Of a stretch of 64,000 nucleotides of DNA, positions 28,229 to 41,259 are shown piece after piece. The stretch comes from Desulfobulbaceae bacterium (GTDB lineage: Bacteria > Desulfobacterota > Desulfobulbia > Desulfobulbales > Desulfocapsaceae). Each line of letters opens with the position of its first letter. Position 1 is the first letter of the stretch. The stretch covers positions 1-64,000 of the forward strand of contig JAFLKM010000027.1 of the NCBI GenBank assembly GCA_019163335.1, in the 5' to 3' direction. The notes below the pieces were generated by a model that was not told the origin of the DNA, did no database searches, and saw only the letters and a list, made by a program, of their open reading frames with translations. A program made the position numbers and the translations under genes.

Positions 28229-31200
28229 ATGGAACGTGTAAGAAAAAATTTTGCCACGGCGTCATCTGTTATGGAGCCGCCGCATCTTATATCCATGCAG
28301 CGCTTATCTTATGAAAAGTTCCTTCAAAAGGATATTGCAGCTGATGTTCGTGAAGAATTTGGTCTGCAGGGAATATTTAAGAATATTTTCCCTATTAATG
28401 ACTTTAATGGTTTCTGTTCCCTTGAATTTGTTCGGTATAATTTTGGTGAACCAAAGTACACTGTCGACGAATGTTTACAGCGTGGCATGACCTACGAACT
28501 TCCTCTTAAAATAACTGTACGGCTTATTACTTTTGACATCGATACGGTAACAGGTGTTCAAACAATAAGAGATATTAAAGAGCAGGAGGTTTTCCTTGGA
28601 AGCCTACCATTGATGACCGGCGATGGTGTATTCGTTGTTAATGGCACGGAAAGAGTTATTGTTTCCCAATTGCAACGTTCTCCTGGTCTATTTTTCACCC
28701 ATGATAATGGTAAGAGTCATTCCAGTGGTAAATTATTATATTCTGCGAGAATTATCCCAATTAGAGGTTCATGGATCGACCTTGAGTTTGATATTAAAGA
28801 TATTCTTTTTGTACGCATTGACCGTAGACGCAAATTTCCTGTAACGACATTGTTAAAAGCAATCGGCTATTCATCCACTGAACTTCTAAGGATTTACTAT
28901 CTCACTAATACTGTTCATTTTAATGGCAATGATTATTCGATTTCATTTACCCCTGAAACATTTCAAGGACATAGGCTGGAGTTTGATCTCGTAAATCCTG
29001 AAGACGGGGAATTGCTGGCTAAGAAAGGGCATAAGATAAGTCATGCTCTATGTAAGAAAATTAAAGCCGCAGCTATTGAGTCTTTAAAAATTTCTCGAGA
29101 AGAACTCATTGGTCGTTTTCTGGTTCATGATCTTGTTCATCCTAGCACTGGAGAAATCATTGCACTCTGTAACAGCGAATTGACTGAATCTCTCTTACAG
29201 ACTTTTATTGAGAGTGGCCTTACACAATTTGAAGTCCTTTTTATTGATGGAGTGCATTATTCTGATGCCTTCAGAAAGACTTTGGCATTAGACAAGGTAA
29301 CGGGTTCAGAAGAGGCTCTACTTGAGATCTATCGTAGGTTGCGTCCTTCGAGCCCTCCTACTAAAGAGATTGCAGAAACTTTTTTTGAAAATCTTTTCTT
29401 TAATGTTGATCTTTATGATCTCTCTGAAGTCGGTAGATATAAGATTAATGCCAGGCTTGGGTTGACCACTGATATCAATCATAAAGCTTTGACTCGTGAA
29501 GATATTGTAGAATCTGTCAAATATCTGGTTCGTTTAAAAGATAGTCAGGGTACCGTTGATGATATTGATCATTTAGGTAACCGGCGAGTTCGCACCGTTG
29601 GAGAACTCATTGAAAATCAGTACCGTATGGGGTTAGTGCGTATGGAGCGAGCCATTAAGGAGCGTATGACTCTTCAGGAAATTGAGACTCTTATGCCCCA
29701 TGATCTCGTTAATCCTAAGCCAATATCGGCTGCGATAAAGGAATTTTTTGGAACAAGTCAACTGTCTCAGTTTATGGATCAGACAAATCCTCTTTCTGAA
29801 GTTACCCATAAGCGACGTCTGAGCGCCTTGGGACCTGGTGGTCTTTCTCGCGAGAGAGCTGGCTTTGAAGTTCGTGACGTTCATCCCACCCATTATGGGA
29901 GAATTTGTCCGGTTGAGACCCCTGAAGGTCCAAATATTGGGTTGATAGTCTCACTTGCAACTTACGCTCAGGTAAATCCTTATGGGTTTATTGAGACGCC
30001 CTATCGGAAGGTAGCGGATAGAATAGTTCTTGATGAGATTAAATATTTGAGTGCCCTTCAGGAGCAGAATCAAAGAATTGCTCCTGCTGCCACTTTTATA
30101 GATGACTCAGGAAAAATTAAGCCTGATTTTCTCATAGCCAGAGAGGAAGGAGAGGTTCTAACCGTTGCTTCAGATCAAATTAGTTATATTGACATTGCGC
30201 CTAATCAGCTGGTGAGTGTAGCTGCGTCACTGATTCCATTTCTTGAGAATGATGATGCTAACCGTGCGCTCATGGGTTCTAACATGCAACGTCAGGCAGT
30301 ACCGTTGATGATTACTGCGGCACCTCTTGTTGGTACGGGAATGGAACGATATGTCGCACGAGATTCAGGAGCTTGCCTTTTGGCTGCCGATGACGGTGTT
30401 GTTGAAGAAGTTGATTCTAACCGTATTGTTGTTCGATATAACCGACCTGGAGTTGATGGCTATGATACTGGAGTTGCTGTTTATCGACTCAGTAAGTATA
30501 AAAAATCAAATCAAAATACCTGTTTTACCCAGAGTCCGCTTGTCCTTCCTGGTGAACGAGTTACGAAAGGTACTGTACTCGCAGATGGCCCCTCTTGTGA
30601 AGAAGGGGAGTTAGCTCTTGGAAAAAATGTGACCATTGCTTTCATGCCATGGCGTGGATTTAATTTTGAAGATTCCATCCTTATCAATGAAAGGTTGTTG
30701 AAGGAGGACACTTTTACCTCAGTGCACATAGAAGTCTTTGAGACCATGGCCAGAGATACTAAACTTGGCAAGGAAGAAATTACACGTGATATTCCCAATG
30801 TGAGTGAAGATACTCTGAGAAATCTTGATGACTCCGGAATCGTTCGTATTGGTGCTGAGATTAAAGCTGGAGATACTCTTGTAGGGAAGGTAACTCCTAA
30901 GGGAGAGACCATGCTCTCTCCCGAAGAGAAATTGTTAAGGGCTATTTTTGGTGAAAAAGCCCAAGACGTTAAGGATTCATCTCTCCGTGTTCCGCCTGGG
31001 ATCGAAGGAGTAGTTATCGATGCAAAAGTTTTCTCTCGGAGAGGAGTTGATAAGGATGAACGCTCTTTAATGATTGAGGATCTCGAAATTGAGCGACTAA
31101 CCCAAGATAAGATTGACGAGTTAACTAGTTTGAAACGAGGTGTTTGTCGTGAAATTGGTGAGATTATCGACGGAAGGACAGTGAAAAGTGATGTAGCGGA

Positions 31201-32308
31201 TAAGCAGGGAAATATTGTTGTTAAATTAGGGAAGAAAATTAGCGCTGATCTTGCTGAAATAATTGGATTCCACGGACTGCGTACATTGGACTTCTCGGAG
31301 AAAGCTAAGCATCAGGAACAGATTGATCAGGCATATCTTCGTTATGATAAGCAGGCCGCACTTATTGCAAAGCGCTATGATGGAATTATTGACCGGATGA
31401 AAAAAGGTGATGACCTTCCCCCCGGTGTAGTTAAGATGGTGAAAGTCTATGTGGCGACTAAGCGAAAACTCTCAGTAGGAGATAAAATGGCTGGGCGTCA
31501 TGGAAACAAGGGTGTTGTTTCACGGCTTTTACCTGAAGAGGATATGCCTTTTTTTGCCGACGGGACAACCGTTGATATCGTTTTGAATCCCCTTGGCGTT
31601 CCTTCTCGAATGAATGTGGGTCAGGTTCTTGAGGTACATCTTGGATTTGCTGCAAAAAAACTTGGCCAGCAGATCAACAATTTGGCGATTCAACATGAAG
31701 TTGAGGCATTAAAAAAGAAATTAAATACAATTTATTCACCAAAAGAGTGCGCTGCGATTATTGGGACTCAAACCGATGAAGAGCTTTATGATTGGGCTCG
31801 AAAGCATCACCGGGGGCTCCATGTTGCAAGCCCGGTCTTTGATGGAGCGGATGAGGCTCAGATTCGCAGGTTGCTTGTAGAAGCTGGGGTCGATGAGGTT
31901 GGCCAGAGTCAACTTTATGATGGATTGACTGGTGAGCCATTTGAAAATCAGGTGACTGTGGGGGTGATGTACATGTTGAAGCTGCATCATCTGGTTGATA
32001 ATAAAATTCATGCCAGGTCCACAGGCCCATATTCTCTCGTAACCCAACAACCGCTTGGTGGTAAGGCCCAATTTGGTGGACAACGTTTGGGTGAGATGGA
32101 GGTTTGGGCCATGGAAGCATATGGAGCTGCATACACCTTGAAGGAATTTTTGACTGCCAAGTCTGATGATGTTGAAGGACGAACAACCATGTACGAACGA
32201 ATTGTGAAGGGTAATAATTTTCTCACAACTGGCCTGCCCGAATCGTTCAATGTTCTTGTGAAAGAACTGCAAGGTCTTTGTCTGGATATGGAATTATTGC
32301 AAGAATAA
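28229..32308 (+). CDS. rpoB: DNA-directed RNA polymerase beta subunit
   Basis: FGTSQLSQFMDQTNPLSEVTHKRRLSALGPGGLSRERAGFEVRDVHPTHYGRICPVETPEGPNIGLI; ATG 28229 preferred over GTG 28187. Confidence 0.97.
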   Translation: MERVRKNFATASSVMEPPHLISMQRLSYEKFLQKDIAADVREEFGLQGIFKNIFPINDFNGFCSLEFVRYNFGEPKYTVDECLQRGMTYELPLKITVRLITFDIDTVTGVQTIRDIKEQEVFLGSLPLMTGDGVFVVNGTERVIVSQLQRSPGLFFTHDNGKSHSSGKLLYSARIIPIRGSWIDLEFDIKDILFVRIDRRRKFPVTTLLKAIGYSSTELLRIYYLTNTVHFNGNDYSISFTPETFQGHRLEFDLVNPEDGELLAKKGHKISHALCKKIKAAAIESLKISREELIGRFLVHDLVHPSTGEIIALCNSELTESLLQTFIESGLTQFEVLFIDGVHYSDAFRKTLALDKVTGSEEALLEIYRRLRPSSPPTKEIAETFFENLFFNVDLYDLSEVGRYKINARLGLTTDINHKALTREDIVESVKYLVRLKDSQGTVDDIDHLGNRRVRTVGELIENQYRMGLVRMERAIKERMTLQEIETLMPHDLVNPKPISAAIKEFFGTSQLSQFMDQTNPLSEVTHKRRLSALGPGGLSRERAGFEVRDVHPTHYGRICPVETPEGPNIGLIVSLATYAQVNPYGFIETPYRKVADRIVLDEIKYLSALQEQNQRIAPAATFIDDSGKIKPDFLIAREEGEVLTVASDQISYIDIAPNQLVSVAASLIPFLENDDANRALMGSNMQRQAVPLMITAAPLVGTGMERYVARDSGACLLAADDGVVEEVDSNRIVVRYNRPGVDGYDTGVAVYRLSKYKKSNQNTCFTQSPLVLPGERVTKGTVLADGPSCEEGELALGKNVTIAFMPWRGFNFEDSILINERLLKEDTFTSVHIEVFETMARDTKLGKEEITRDIPNVSEDTLRNLDDSGIVRIGAEIKAGDTLVGKVTPKGETMLSPEEKLLRAIFGEKAQDVKDSSLRVPPGIEGVVIDAKVFSRRGVDKDERSLMIEDLEIERLTQDKIDELTSLKRGVCREIGEIIDGRTVKSDVADKQGNIVVKLGKKISADLAEIIGFHGLRTLDFSEKAKHQEQIDQAYLRYDKQAALIAKRYDGIIDRMKKGDDLPPGVVKMVKVYVATKRKLSVGDKMAGRHGNKGVVSRLLPEEDMPFFADGTTVDIVLNPLGVPSRMNVGQVLEVHLGFAAKKLGQQINNLAIQHEVEALKKKLNTIYSPKECAAIIGTQTDEELYDWARKHHRGLHVASPVFDGADEAQIRRLLVEAGVDEVGQSQLYDGLTGEPFENQVTVGVMYMLKLHHLVDNKIHARSTGPYSLVTQQPLGGKAQFGGQRLGEMEVWAMEAYGAAYTLKEFLTAKSDDVEGRTTMYERIVKGNNFLTTGLPESFNVLVKELQGLCLDMELLQE

Positions 32309-32396
32309 GAGGTGTTAAGTTGAAGGACTTGAATTCATGTGGAACCAATTCATACTTAAAGCTTTTTACTCTATAAACTGAGGGAGATGTAATTTC

Positions 32397-35300
32397 GTGG
32401 AAGAACTATTCAATTTTTTTCAAAAGCCGAAAGCTCCTGTTAAATTTAAGAAAGTTAAAATAACGCTAGCCTCGCCTGAAAAGATAATGGACTGGAGTCA
32501 TGGTGAAGTCAAAAAACCTGAAACCATAAATTATAGAACTTTTAAACCTGAAAGGGACGGTCTTTTCTGTGCAAAGATTTTTGGCCCGGTTAAGGATTTT
32601 GAGTGTAATTGCGGGAAGTACAAACGCATGAAACATCGTGGGGTTGTTTGTGAGAAATGTGGAGTAGAAGTTATTCAGTCAAAAGTTCGTCGTGAACGAC
32701 TTGGCCACATTAAACTTGCTGCCCCGGTTGCCCATATCTGGTTTCTCAAGAGTCTTCCAAGTAAAATTGGGGCTGTCTTGGATTTGACTCTTAAACAGCT
32801 AGAAAAGATTCTTTATTTTGAACAATATGCTGTAGTTGAATCAAAGGAAGATTCAATTCCTGTAGGCAGCTTGCTCACAGAAGAGAAATATCGAGAGTGT
32901 AAGGCTTCATTTCCCGGACAATTTCATGTCTCGATTGGTGCTGAGGCCATTCGAGAACTTCTTGCCAAGCAAGATCTTGTTGCGTTGTCGGCTCAATTAC
33001 GAGAAGAAATGGCTTCCACGAGTTCCAAGACAAAAAGACAGAAGTTGTATAAGCGTCTGTATGTTATCGAGGCCTTTCGCGATTCTGGAAACAAGCCTGA
33101 GTGGATGGTTCTTGAGGTAATCCCGGTGTTGCCGCCAGATCTGCGCCCCCTTGTTCCTTTAGAAGGTGGCCGGTTTGCCACTTCAGATCTTAATGACTTG
33201 TATCGACGAGTAATTAACCGGAACAACCGGTTAAAGCGCCTCCTTGAATTGGATGCCCCTGATATTATTATTCGGAATGAAAAGCGCATGTTGCAGGAAG
33301 CAGTCGATGTCCTTTTTGATAATGGGCGTCGCGGGCGGGTTATAACTGGAGCTAATAAAAGGCCTTTGAAGTCCCTTTCTGATATGTTGAAAGGAAAGCA
33401 AGGTCGATTTCGTCAGAATTTACTGGGTAAACGGGTTGATTATTCTGGTCGTTCCGTTATTGTAGTGGGCCCTCATCTTCGCCTTCATCAATGCGGTATT
33501 CCTAAGAAAATGGCCTTGGAATTATTTAAGCCATTTATTTATAATAAGCTTGAATCAAAGGGATACGTCACCACCATCAAGAGTGCCAGAAAAATGGTGG
33601 AAAAAGGGGGCAAGGAGGTATGGGATGTTCTTGAAGAGGTAGTAACAGAATATCCGGTAATCCTTAACAGGGCACCAACGTTGCATCGTCTTGGTATGCA
33701 GGCATTTGAAGCGCTTCTGATTGAGGGTAAAGCGATCCAACTCCATCCCTTAGTCTGTGCAGCCTTCAATGCTGATTTTGATGGTGACCAGATGGCCGTT
33801 CATGTGCCGCTTTCCGTAGAGGCACAGGTGGAGGCTCGGGTTTTGATGATGTCCTCTAACAATATCCTCTCCCCAGCCAATGGTGAGCCCGTTATTATAC
33901 CTTCTCAGGATATTGTTCTTGGTCTCTACTATATGAGTAGAGAACGGATAAATTCTGCTGGCGAGGGGAAGACCTTCTCAAGTCCTGTTGAGGCTAAAAT
34001 TGCCTATGATTATAAAGCAGTTCATTTGCAGGCCAAGATCAAAGTCCGCATGGATGGTCAGATTGTTGACACCACCATGGGGAGGATTCTGTTGGGTGGA
34101 CTTCTGCCCGCTTCCGTTCCTTTTGCTGAAATAAACAAGGTGATGAGCAAAAAAGCCTTGGCTCAACTTATTGATTTTACATACAGGCATGGTGGTATAA
34201 AGGAAACGGTTATCTTAGCAGATCGCTTGAAAGATATCGGATATGAATATGCAACACGAGCTGGGATATCCATTTGTATCAATGATATGAAGATCCCTAC
34301 CAGCAAGGAAGACTTGATTGAGCAAGCTGAAAATGATGTGATGGACGTCGGTCAACAGTATGCCGATGGTTTGATAACATCTGGCGAAAAATATAATAAG
34401 GTCGTTGATATCTGGTCTAAAGTGAGTGAAGATGTTGCTAACAAGATGATGGATGGTATCAAAGTTGATTATGTGCGTGATCGTGATAACAACTTGATTG
34501 AAACACCAAGTTTTAATTCTATTTTTATCATGGCTGACTCAGGAGCCAGGGGCTCTCGTGACCAGATCAGGCAGCTTGCCGGTATGCGCGGTTTAATGGC
34601 AAAACCATCCGGTGCAATAATTGAAACGCCTATCAAGGCTAATTTTCGTGAAGGACTCGGTGTCCTCGAATATTTTATCTCCACCCATGGTGCGCGAAAG
34701 GGTCTCGCAGATACGGCGTTGAAAACGGCTAATTCCGGGTATCTTACCAGAAGACTCGTTGATGTGGCTCAAGATGCTACTATTGTTGAAGCTGATTGTA
34801 AAACCCTTGATGGAATCATAGCAGAACCGTTGATGGATGGCGGCGAGGTGATTGTTCCCTTGGGTGATCGTATCTTAGGGCGAGTAGCGCTGGAGGCAGT
34901 CACTGATCCTTACAGTGGTGAGTTGATTGTGTCTGAAGGTGAAGAGATTACTGAAGCAAAAGTAATCAAGATTCATGAAGCTGGGATTGATCGGGTTCAC
35001 ATTCGCTCCGTACTTACCTGTCGGACTCGTCGTGGGGTTTGTGCAGCTTGTTATGGACGTGATCTTGGTCGGGGCCATATGGTGAACATTGGTGAAGCGG
35101 TAGGTATTATTGCTGCTCAGTCCATTGGAGAGCCTGGTACTCAGCTGACAATGCGTACATTCCATATTGGTGGTACTGCTAGTCGAGCTGTTGAACAGGC
35201 CGAGGTTCAGACCCAACGGGGAGGTAAAGTAGTCTTTAAAAATATGCATTATGTTGAAAACAATCTGGGAGTAAAGATTGTTATGAATCGTAATGCTGAA

Positions 35301-36446
35301 ATTACTATCAGAGACGAACATGATCGAGATAGAGAGCGTTATAAAGTAAATTATGGTGCTCAGATATTTGTAAAGGAAAGTGAAACTGCAGCGCCAGGAA
35401 TGATCCTTGCTAAATGGGATGCTTATACTATACCCATCGTAAGTGAGGTGGGCGGTATTATTAAATATGGTGATGTGATAGAAGGCGTAACCATGCAGGA
35501 GAAACTGGATGGTGTTACCGGCAAGTCCAGTAAAGTTATTGTACATTCTACCGCTACGGCCCAACTGAATCCCCGAGTTAGTGTGAAAAATGATAAAGGA
35601 AAAACTCTAAAACTTCCTAACTCTGAATCCTATGCCAGATATAGCCTACCTGTCGGGTCCTTTATTTCCGTCGATGAAGGTGCAGTTATTGAGCCTGGGG
35701 CTATAGTTGGTAAAATCCCTCGAGAATCTTCCAAGACCAAAGATATTACTGGTGGCCTTCCGCGCGTAGCAGAATTATTTGAAGTTCGTAAATCCAAAGA
35801 CCCTGCAATTATTGCTCAGATTGACGGAAGGGTTAGCTTTGGGAAAGAATTGAAGGGGAAACGGCGTGTAATTGTAACCCCTGAATATGGACAGGCAGAA
35901 GAATATCTTGTTCCCAAGGCAAAACATACCATCGTTCATGAAGGTGATTATGTTCAGGCTGGGGAACCCTTGATGGAAGGAATAGTCCTTCCTAATGATA
36001 TCTTGAAGGTCCTTGGGGTAAAGGAACTTGCGAAATTTTTAGTTAATGAAGTGCAGGAAGTATATAGGCTACAAGGTGTCAAAATTAATGACAAACATAT
36101 TGAAGTCATTGTTCGTCAAATGCTGAAGAGAGTGCAGATTACCAGTTCCGGGGATTCGCGCTTTATGATTGGTGAGCAAGTTGAATGGTGGAAGTTCGAA
36201 GAAGAACGAGAACGGCTTTTTGCTGAGGGAAAGACGCCTGCAGTCGCTGAACCATTGCTTTTAGGAGTCACCAAGGCATCCCTATCCACTGAAAGCTTTA
36301 TTTCCGCCGCCTCATTCCAGGAAACCACAAAGGTACTGACGAATGCGGCGATGGCCGGTAAAGTTGATGACTTAGCTGGCTTAAAAGAAAATGTTATTAT
36401 GGGAAGATTGATTTCCGCAGGAACAGGATTGCGTGGGAATGTATAG
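32397..36446 (+). CDS. rpoC: DNA-directed RNA polymerase beta' subunit
   Basis: [17 protein letters not shown] active site, [23 protein letters not shown] zinc finger; GTG start. Confidence 0.98.
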   Translation: MEELFNFFQKPKAPVKFKKVKITLASPEKIMDWSHGEVKKPETINYRTFKPERDGLFCAKIFGPVKDFECNCGKYKRMKHRGVVCEKCGVEVIQSKVRRERLGHIKLAAPVAHIWFLKSLPSKIGAVLDLTLKQLEKILYFEQYAVVESKEDSIPVGSLLTEEKYRECKASFPGQFHVSIGAEAIRELLAKQDLVALSAQLREEMASTSSKTKRQKLYKRLYVIEAFRDSGNKPEWMVLEVIPVLPPDLRPLVPLEGGRFATSDLNDLYRRVINRNNRLKRLLELDAPDIIIRNEKRMLQEAVDVLFDNGRRGRVITGANKRPLKSLSDMLKGKQGRFRQNLLGKRVDYSGRSVIVVGPHLRLHQCGIPKKMALELFKPFIYNKLESKGYVTTIKSARKMVEKGGKEVWDVLEEVVTEYPVILNRAPTLHRLGMQAFEALLIEGKAIQLHPLVCAAFNADFDGDQMAVHVPLSVEAQVEARVLMMSSNNILSPANGEPVIIPSQDIVLGLYYMSRERINSAGEGKTFSSPVEAKIAYDYKAVHLQAKIKVRMDGQIVDTTMGRILLGGLLPASVPFAEINKVMSKKALAQLIDFTYRHGGIKETVILADRLKDIGYEYATRAGISICINDMKIPTSKEDLIEQAENDVMDVGQQYADGLITSGEKYNKVVDIWSKVSEDVANKMMDGIKVDYVRDRDNNLIETPSFNSIFIMADSGARGSRDQIRQLAGMRGLMAKPSGAIIETPIKANFREGLGVLEYFISTHGARKGLADTALKTANSGYLTRRLVDVAQDATIVEADCKTLDGIIAEPLMDGGEVIVPLGDRILGRVALEAVTDPYSGELIVSEGEEITEAKVIKIHEAGIDRVHIRSVLTCRTRRGVCAACYGRDLGRGHMVNIGEAVGIIAAQSIGEPGTQLTMRTFHIGGTASRAVEQAEVQTQRGGKVVFKNMHYVENNLGVKIVMNRNAEITIRDEHDRDRERYKVNYGAQIFVKESETAAPGMILAKWDAYTIPIVSEVGGIIKYGDVIEGVTMQEKLDGVTGKSSKVIVHSTATAQLNPRVSVKNDKGKTLKLPNSESYARYSLPVGSFISVDEGAVIEPGAIVGKIPRESSKTKDITGGLPRVAELFEVRKSKDPAIIAQIDGRVSFGKELKGKRRVIVTPEYGQAEEYLVPKAKHTIVHEGDYVQAGEPLMEGIVLPNDILKVLGVKELAKFLVNEVQEVYRLQGVKINDKHIEVIVRQMLKRVQITSSGDSRFMIGEQVEWWKFEEERERLFAEGKTPAVAEPLLLGVTKASLSTESFISAASFQETTKVLTNAAMAGKVDDLAGLKENVIMGRLISAGTGLRGNV

Positions 36447-36477
36447 GGTGATTATTTGATTAAAAGATCCTTTTTAG

Positions 36478-36506
36478 TTGACACACCTAGGTCTTTGGGG
36501 TAAATA
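36478..36506 (+). promoter_or_regulatory. Candidate promoter for the str operon
   Basis: TTGACA (36478-36483), 17-nt spacer, TAAATA (36501-36506). Confidence 0.5.
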
Positions 36507-36614
36507 AACTTCTTTCGTGTTCAGTGATAGTGCTTTATCGTCAAAAGATTTTGTATGCCATTTAACTTGTAAAGAAGATTTAATTAATAAAATCGAACAG
36601 GAGCAGTAACAGGA

Positions 36615-36986
36615 ATGCCTACAATTAACCAGCTCGTTCGACAGGGCAGAAAAAAAATAGTTAAGAAAACTAATACTCCCGCATTGAAAGGATCCCCTCA
36701 AAAGCGGGGCGTCTGTGTGCGTGTTTATACAACTACTCCAAAGAAACCAAACTCTGCGTTGCGTAAAGTTGCAAGGGTAAGGTTGACTAACGGGATAGAG
36801 GTAACGTCATATATCCCTGGGATTGGCCATAATCTTCAGGAGCATTCAGTTGTGCTGATCAGGGGAGGTCGCGTGAAAGATCTACCTGGTGTTAGATATC
36901 ATATTGTTCGTGGAACTCTTGATACTCTTGGTGTTGCAAATAGACGACAAGGTCGTTCTAAATATGGTGCTAAGAGGCCTAAATAA
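36615..36986 (+). CDS. rpsL: 30S ribosomal protein S12
   Basis: [70 protein letters not shown]. Confidence 0.99.
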   Translation: MPTINQLVRQGRKKIVKKTNTPALKGSPQKRGVCVRVYTTTPKKPNSALRKVARVRLTNGIEVTSYIPGIGHNLQEHSVVLIRGGRVKDLPGVRYHIVRGTLDTLGVANRRQGRSKYGAKRPK

Positions 36987-37031
36987 TAAGAATAGTAAAT
37001 TGTTGCTTTAGTAAGTCAAAGAGGAATAAAA

Positions 37032-37505
37032 ATGCCACGTAGAAAAATAGTAGAAAAAAGAGAGATTGAGCCAGATTCACGTTATAATTCTGTTTTAATT
37101 AGCAAGTTTACTAATGGAATTATGGAACGAGGAAAGAAAAGCGTTGCCCAGCATGTGCTCTATGGTGCGATGGACATAATTTCTACAAAGATTGTTGATA
37201 GTGATCCTTTAACAGTTTTTGAAGAAGCCATGGAGAAAGTTCGTCCTAAAGTAGAGGTAAAGTCAAGGCGTGTTGGTGGAGCGACGTATCAGGTGCCAAT
37301 GGAAGTAAGGCAATCGAGAAGAAATGCATTGGCAATGCGATGGATTATTAATTATGCTAAGTCCCGATCGGGAAGATCGATGGCCGAAAAGCTTGCTGCT
37401 GAATTAATGGATGCTTTTAATAATCGTGGGGCTGCAGTAAAAAAACGTGACGATACTCATCGTATGGCAGAGGCTAATAAGGCCTTTGCTCATTATCGAT
37501 GGTAA
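37032..37505 (+). CDS. rpsG: 30S ribosomal protein S7
   Basis: [38 protein letters not shown]. Confidence 0.98.
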   Translation: MPRRKIVEKREIEPDSRYNSVLISKFTNGIMERGKKSVAQHVLYGAMDIISTKIVDSDPLTVFEEAMEKVRPKVEVKSRRVGGATYQVPMEVRQSRRNALAMRWIINYAKSRSGRSMAEKLAAELMDAFNNRGAAVKKRDDTHRMAEANKAFAHYRW

Positions 37506-37581
37506 TATTTATTTAACATAATAAGGAATTTTTCAGTGTGCAGCAGATATCAACTGTCATGATTTGATTCGTTAAGGGAAA

Positions 37582-39663
37582 ATGATGGCAGTTCATGAAG
37601 ATCTTTGCAAGGTTCGCAATATTGGCATAATGGCCCATATTGATGCCGGGAAAACTACTACTACTGAACGAATTCTTTTTTATACAGGAAAATCATACAA
37701 ATTAGGTGAAGTCCATGATGGAAATGCTGTTATGGACTGGATGGAGCAGGAACAGCAGAGAGGTATTACGATTACCTCGGCGGCGACGACCTGTTATTGG
37801 AATAATTTTAAAATAAATATTATTGATACTCCTGGGCATGTAGACTTCACTGTTGAAGTTGAAAGATGCCTCAGGGTTCTAGATGGAGTTGTAGCTGTTT
37901 TTTGTGCTGTTGGCGGAGTTGAATCTCAAACTGAGACAGTTTGGCGTCAAGCCAATAAATATTCTATTCCTAGAATTGCTTTTATCAATAAGATGGATCG
38001 CGTTGGGGCTGATTTTGACCGTAGCCTCAAGATGATAGCCGAGCGGCTTGGTGCTAACCCTGTCGCTGTTCAGATTCCTGTTGGAAGTGAGAGTACCTTC
38101 GAAGGGATTATTGACCTTATTAAAGGTAAAATGATCTCATTTGATGAGGCTTCATTTGGGCAGGAGTTCAGGGAGATTGATATTCCTGAACATTATAAGC
38201 AAAAATTCACGGCCGCACATATGTTCCTCCTCGAAAAGTTGGCCGACTTTGATGAGGGGATCATGGGAAAATACCTGGAAAATACACCAGTGTTACCTGA
38301 AGAGATTTATTCAGCTCTCAGGAAAGCAACACTGAATCTTGACATGGTTCCCGTCCTTTGTGGTAGTGCCTTTAAAAATAAAGGGATTCAACCTTTGCTT
38401 GATAGCGTTATTCGTTATCTTCCATCACCTCTAGACATGCCGTCAGTTGAGGGAATTAATGAGGAAGGTAATGTCGTTATTCGAAAAGCAAGTGATGATG
38501 CTCCTTTTTGTGCTTTAGTGTTTAAAATAATGAGTGATTCATTCGTTGATAATATCGCTTATTTGAGAATTTATTCTGGAACACTAAACGTTGGCGATAG
38601 AGTTTTTAATTCCGTTAAAAAAAGACACGAAAAGATCTCTAAACTTCTTAAAATACATGCCAATAAGCGTGAAGAAGTTAAAGAGATAGGCGCTGGTGAT
38701 ATTGGAGCCATAATTGGGCTCAAGTATACAACAACAGGTGATACCTTATGCAAGAGTGATGACTCCATCGTTCTTGATAGCATGGATTTTCCTGAGCCTG
38801 TGATTGGAGTCGCCATTGAAGCGAAGAGCAAGGCTGATGAAAAAAAACTTGCTGAATCTTTACAGAAGTTAGCACTGGAAGATCCTTCTTTTACAATATC
38901 TGTCAATAAGGATACAGGGCAAACCATAATATCTGGAATGGGTGAACTGCACCTGGAAATAATTATTGATCGTTTGTTAAATAATTTTAAAGCTTCTGCC
39001 AATGTTGGTAAGCCACAAGTTGCTTATAAAGAAACGATAAGTATAACCAAAGATGCTGAAGCAAAATTTGACCAGCATACAGGTGCAAAAGGTCAATATG
39101 GGCATGTTGTGTTGCAGGTAGAGCCCCTTCCAAGAGGTAAAGGTTTCCTGTTTGTTAATGAGGTAAATGGAGATCAAATACCTAAAACCTTTTTGGCAGC
39201 TATTGAAAAAGGAGTCGTTGATTCTTTGGATGCTGGGCCACTTATTGGCTATCCGCTGACTGATATTAAAGTCAAGCTTATTGGCGGATCATATCATGAA
39301 GAAGATTCAACCGAAATGGCCTTCGGTATCTCAGCATCAATGGCAATTCGGAGAGTTGTCTCTGATGCAAATCCATTACTTCTAGAACCGATCATGTTAG
39401 TTGAGGTGGCGACTCCAGATCAGTATCTCGGCGAAGTGATAAATGACCTAAATAGTAAAAGAGCTAAAATCGGCATAGTCGAGAGTAATAATTTTTTGCA
39501 GATTTTACATGCGCAGGTACCTTTAGCGGAAATGTTTGGTTATTCAACTTCGTTACGTTCCATAACTCAAGGTCGTGCCAGTTTTACGATGTCTTTTTCC
39601 CAGTTTGATGTAGTGCCAGCTATTAAAGCTGAAAGTATAGTTAAGAAGATTAGAGGAATTTAA
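37582..39663 (+). CDS. fusA: Translation elongation factor G
   Basis: [69 protein letters not shown]. Confidence 0.96.
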   Translation: MMAVHEDLCKVRNIGIMAHIDAGKTTTTERILFYTGKSYKLGEVHDGNAVMDWMEQEQQRGITITSAATTCYWNNFKINIIDTPGHVDFTVEVERCLRVLDGVVAVFCAVGGVESQTETVWRQANKYSIPRIAFINKMDRVGADFDRSLKMIAERLGANPVAVQIPVGSESTFEGIIDLIKGKMISFDEASFGQEFREIDIPEHYKQKFTAAHMFLLEKLADFDEGIMGKYLENTPVLPEEIYSALRKATLNLDMVPVLCGSAFKNKGIQPLLDSVIRYLPSPLDMPSVEGINEEGNVVIRKASDDAPFCALVFKIMSDSFVDNIAYLRIYSGTLNVGDRVFNSVKKRHEKISKLLKIHANKREEVKEIGAGDIGAIIGLKYTTTGDTLCKSDDSIVLDSMDFPEPVIGVAIEAKSKADEKKLAESLQKLALEDPSFTISVNKDTGQTIISGMGELHLEIIIDRLLNNFKASANVGKPQVAYKETISITKDAEAKFDQHTGAKGQYGHVVLQVEPLPRGKGFLFVNEVNGDQIPKTFLAAIEKGVVDSLDAGPLIGYPLTDIKVKLIGGSYHEEDSTEMAFGISASMAIRRVVSDANPLLLEPIMLVEVATPDQYLGEVINDLNSKRAKIGIVESNNFLQILHAQVPLAEMFGYSTSLRSITQGRASFTMSFSQFDVVPAIKAESIVKKIRGI

Positions 39664-39687
39664 GTTTAATCATATTGAGGTGTGACA

Positions 39688-40878
39688 ATGGCAAAAGAAA
39701 AGTTTGATCGGAAAAAACCACATGTCAATGTAGGAACTGTGGGTCATATAGATCACGGCAAAACCACTCTTACGGCTGCGATTACTCGTGTTTTATCCAC
39801 GAAAGGACTGGCTAAGTTCACAGATTTTAGTGAGATAGATAAAGCCCCTGAGGAAAAAGAGCGCGGAATTACCATCGCAACTGCGCATGTAGAATACGAG
39901 ACAGTCAATCGCCATTACGCGCATGTCGATTGTCCGGGTCATGCTGATTATATCAAGAACATGATTACCGGGGCAGCTCAGATGGATGGAGCAATTCTTG
40001 TGGTAGGGGCTAATGACGGAGCAATGCCTCAGACACGCGAACACATCCTTTTGGCTCGTCAGGTTGGCGTTCCATGTATTGTTGTATTTTTAAATAAGTG
40101 CGACATGGTGGATGATCCTGAACTTATTGAGCTAGTTGAGATGGAGTTGCGGGAACTTCTTGATAAGTATGATTTTCCTGGAGATGATGTTCCTATTATT
40201 CATGGTTCTGCGTTGAAGGCTCTCGAGAATCCTGAAGATCCCGAAGCAGCTAAGTGTATATGGGAATTGATGGAAGCGATTGATACATATATTCCTCAGC
40301 CAAAGCGAGATATTGATCAGCCCTTCTTGATGCCTGTTGAGGATGTTTTTTCTATATCCGGTCGTGGAACTGTTGCCACCGGTCGTATTGAGCGAGGTAT
40401 CGTTCATGTCGGTGATGAAGTCGCAATTGTAGGTATTCGTGATACTGCCAAGACCACGATAACCGGTGTAGAAATGTTTCGTAAGATCCTAGATGAAGGT
40501 CAGGCAGGCGACAACATAGGAGCCTTGCTTCGAGGTACCAAGCGAGAAGATATCGAGCGTGGCCAGGTTTTATCAAAGCCAGGTTCAATAACTCCTCATA
40601 CTAAATTCAAGGCAGAGTGTTATATTCTGGGCAAGGAAGAGGGCGGACGTCATACACCTTTTTTTAATGGATATCGTCCTCAGTTTTATTTTCGAACGAC
40701 AGATGTGACTGGTATTGTGACTCTTCCTGAAGGAACCGAGATGGTAATGCCAGGAGATAATGTATCAGTTGTTGCGGAATTAATTACCCCGATAGCCATG
40801 GATGCCGGTCTTCGTTTTGCAATTCGAGAGGGTGGGCGAACCGTAGGTGCGGGCGTTATTAGTGAAATTATTGCATAA
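39688..40878 (+). CDS. tuf: Translation elongation factor Tu (copy 2)
   Basis: Protein identical to copy 1 when started at ATG 39688; follows fusA. Confidence 0.98.
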   Translation: MAKEKFDRKKPHVNVGTVGHIDHGKTTLTAAITRVLSTKGLAKFTDFSEIDKAPEEKERGITIATAHVEYETVNRHYAHVDCPGHADYIKNMITGAAQMDGAILVVGANDGAMPQTREHILLARQVGVPCIVVFLNKCDMVDDPELIELVEMELRELLDKYDFPGDDVPIIHGSALKALENPEDPEAAKCIWELMEAIDTYIPQPKRDIDQPFLMPVEDVFSISGRGTVATGRIERGIVHVGDEVAIVGIRDTAKTTITGVEMFRKILDEGQAGDNIGALLRGTKREDIERGQVLSKPGSITPHTKFKAECYILGKEEGGRHTPFFNGYRPQFYFRTTDVTGIVTLPEGTEMVMPGDNVSVVAELITPIAMDAGLRFAIREGGRTVGAGVISEIIA

Positions 40879-40890
40879 TTTAGGTTAGAT

Positions 40891-41205
40891 ATGATTCATA
40901 CCGATAAAATCCGTATACGCTTAAAAGCGTATGATCATAAGTTGCTAGATCAGTCAACGTTGGAAATAGTGGAAACGGCTCGGCGGACAGGTGCTGCTGT
41001 TGTTGGTCCAATCCCTTTGCCAACATCCATAAATAAATACTGTGTCTTACGTTCTCCTCATGTAAATAAGAAAGCACGAGAACAATTCGAGATGAGAACC
41101 CATCGGCGATTGCTAGACATCCTTGAACCAACACAACAGACAATTGATATGCTAATGAAGCTTGAGCTTTCAGCAGGTGTGAATGTCGAGATTAAGCTGC
41201 CTTAA
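40891..41205 (+). CDS. rpsJ: 30S ribosomal protein S10
   Basis: [58 protein letters not shown]. Confidence 0.98.
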   Translation: MIHTDKIRIRLKAYDHKLLDQSTLEIVETARRTGAAVVGPIPLPTSINKYCVLRSPHVNKKAREQFEMRTHRRLLDILEPTQQTIDMLMKLELSAGVNVEIKLP

Positions 41206-41259
41206 AGTTCATCATTAATGGTCGCATATGTTTTAATAGGAATGTAACGGAAGAATATT

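Noticed and set aside
31736-32272. 178-aa and overlapping minus-strand ORFs opposite rpoB
   Set aside because: Several overlapping antisense frames over conserved rpoB sequence, with no domain signal.
34875-35564. 229-aa minus-strand ORF opposite rpoC
   Set aside because: Antisense to conserved rpoC; the Ser/Thr/Asn-rich translation is typical of a shadow ORF.
22783-40878. Duplicate tuf as a pseudogene or mobile-element duplication
   Set aside because: Both copies are intact with identical proteins in their expected ancestral loci (tRNA-tuf-secE and fusA-tuf-rpsJ); gene conversion explains the identity.
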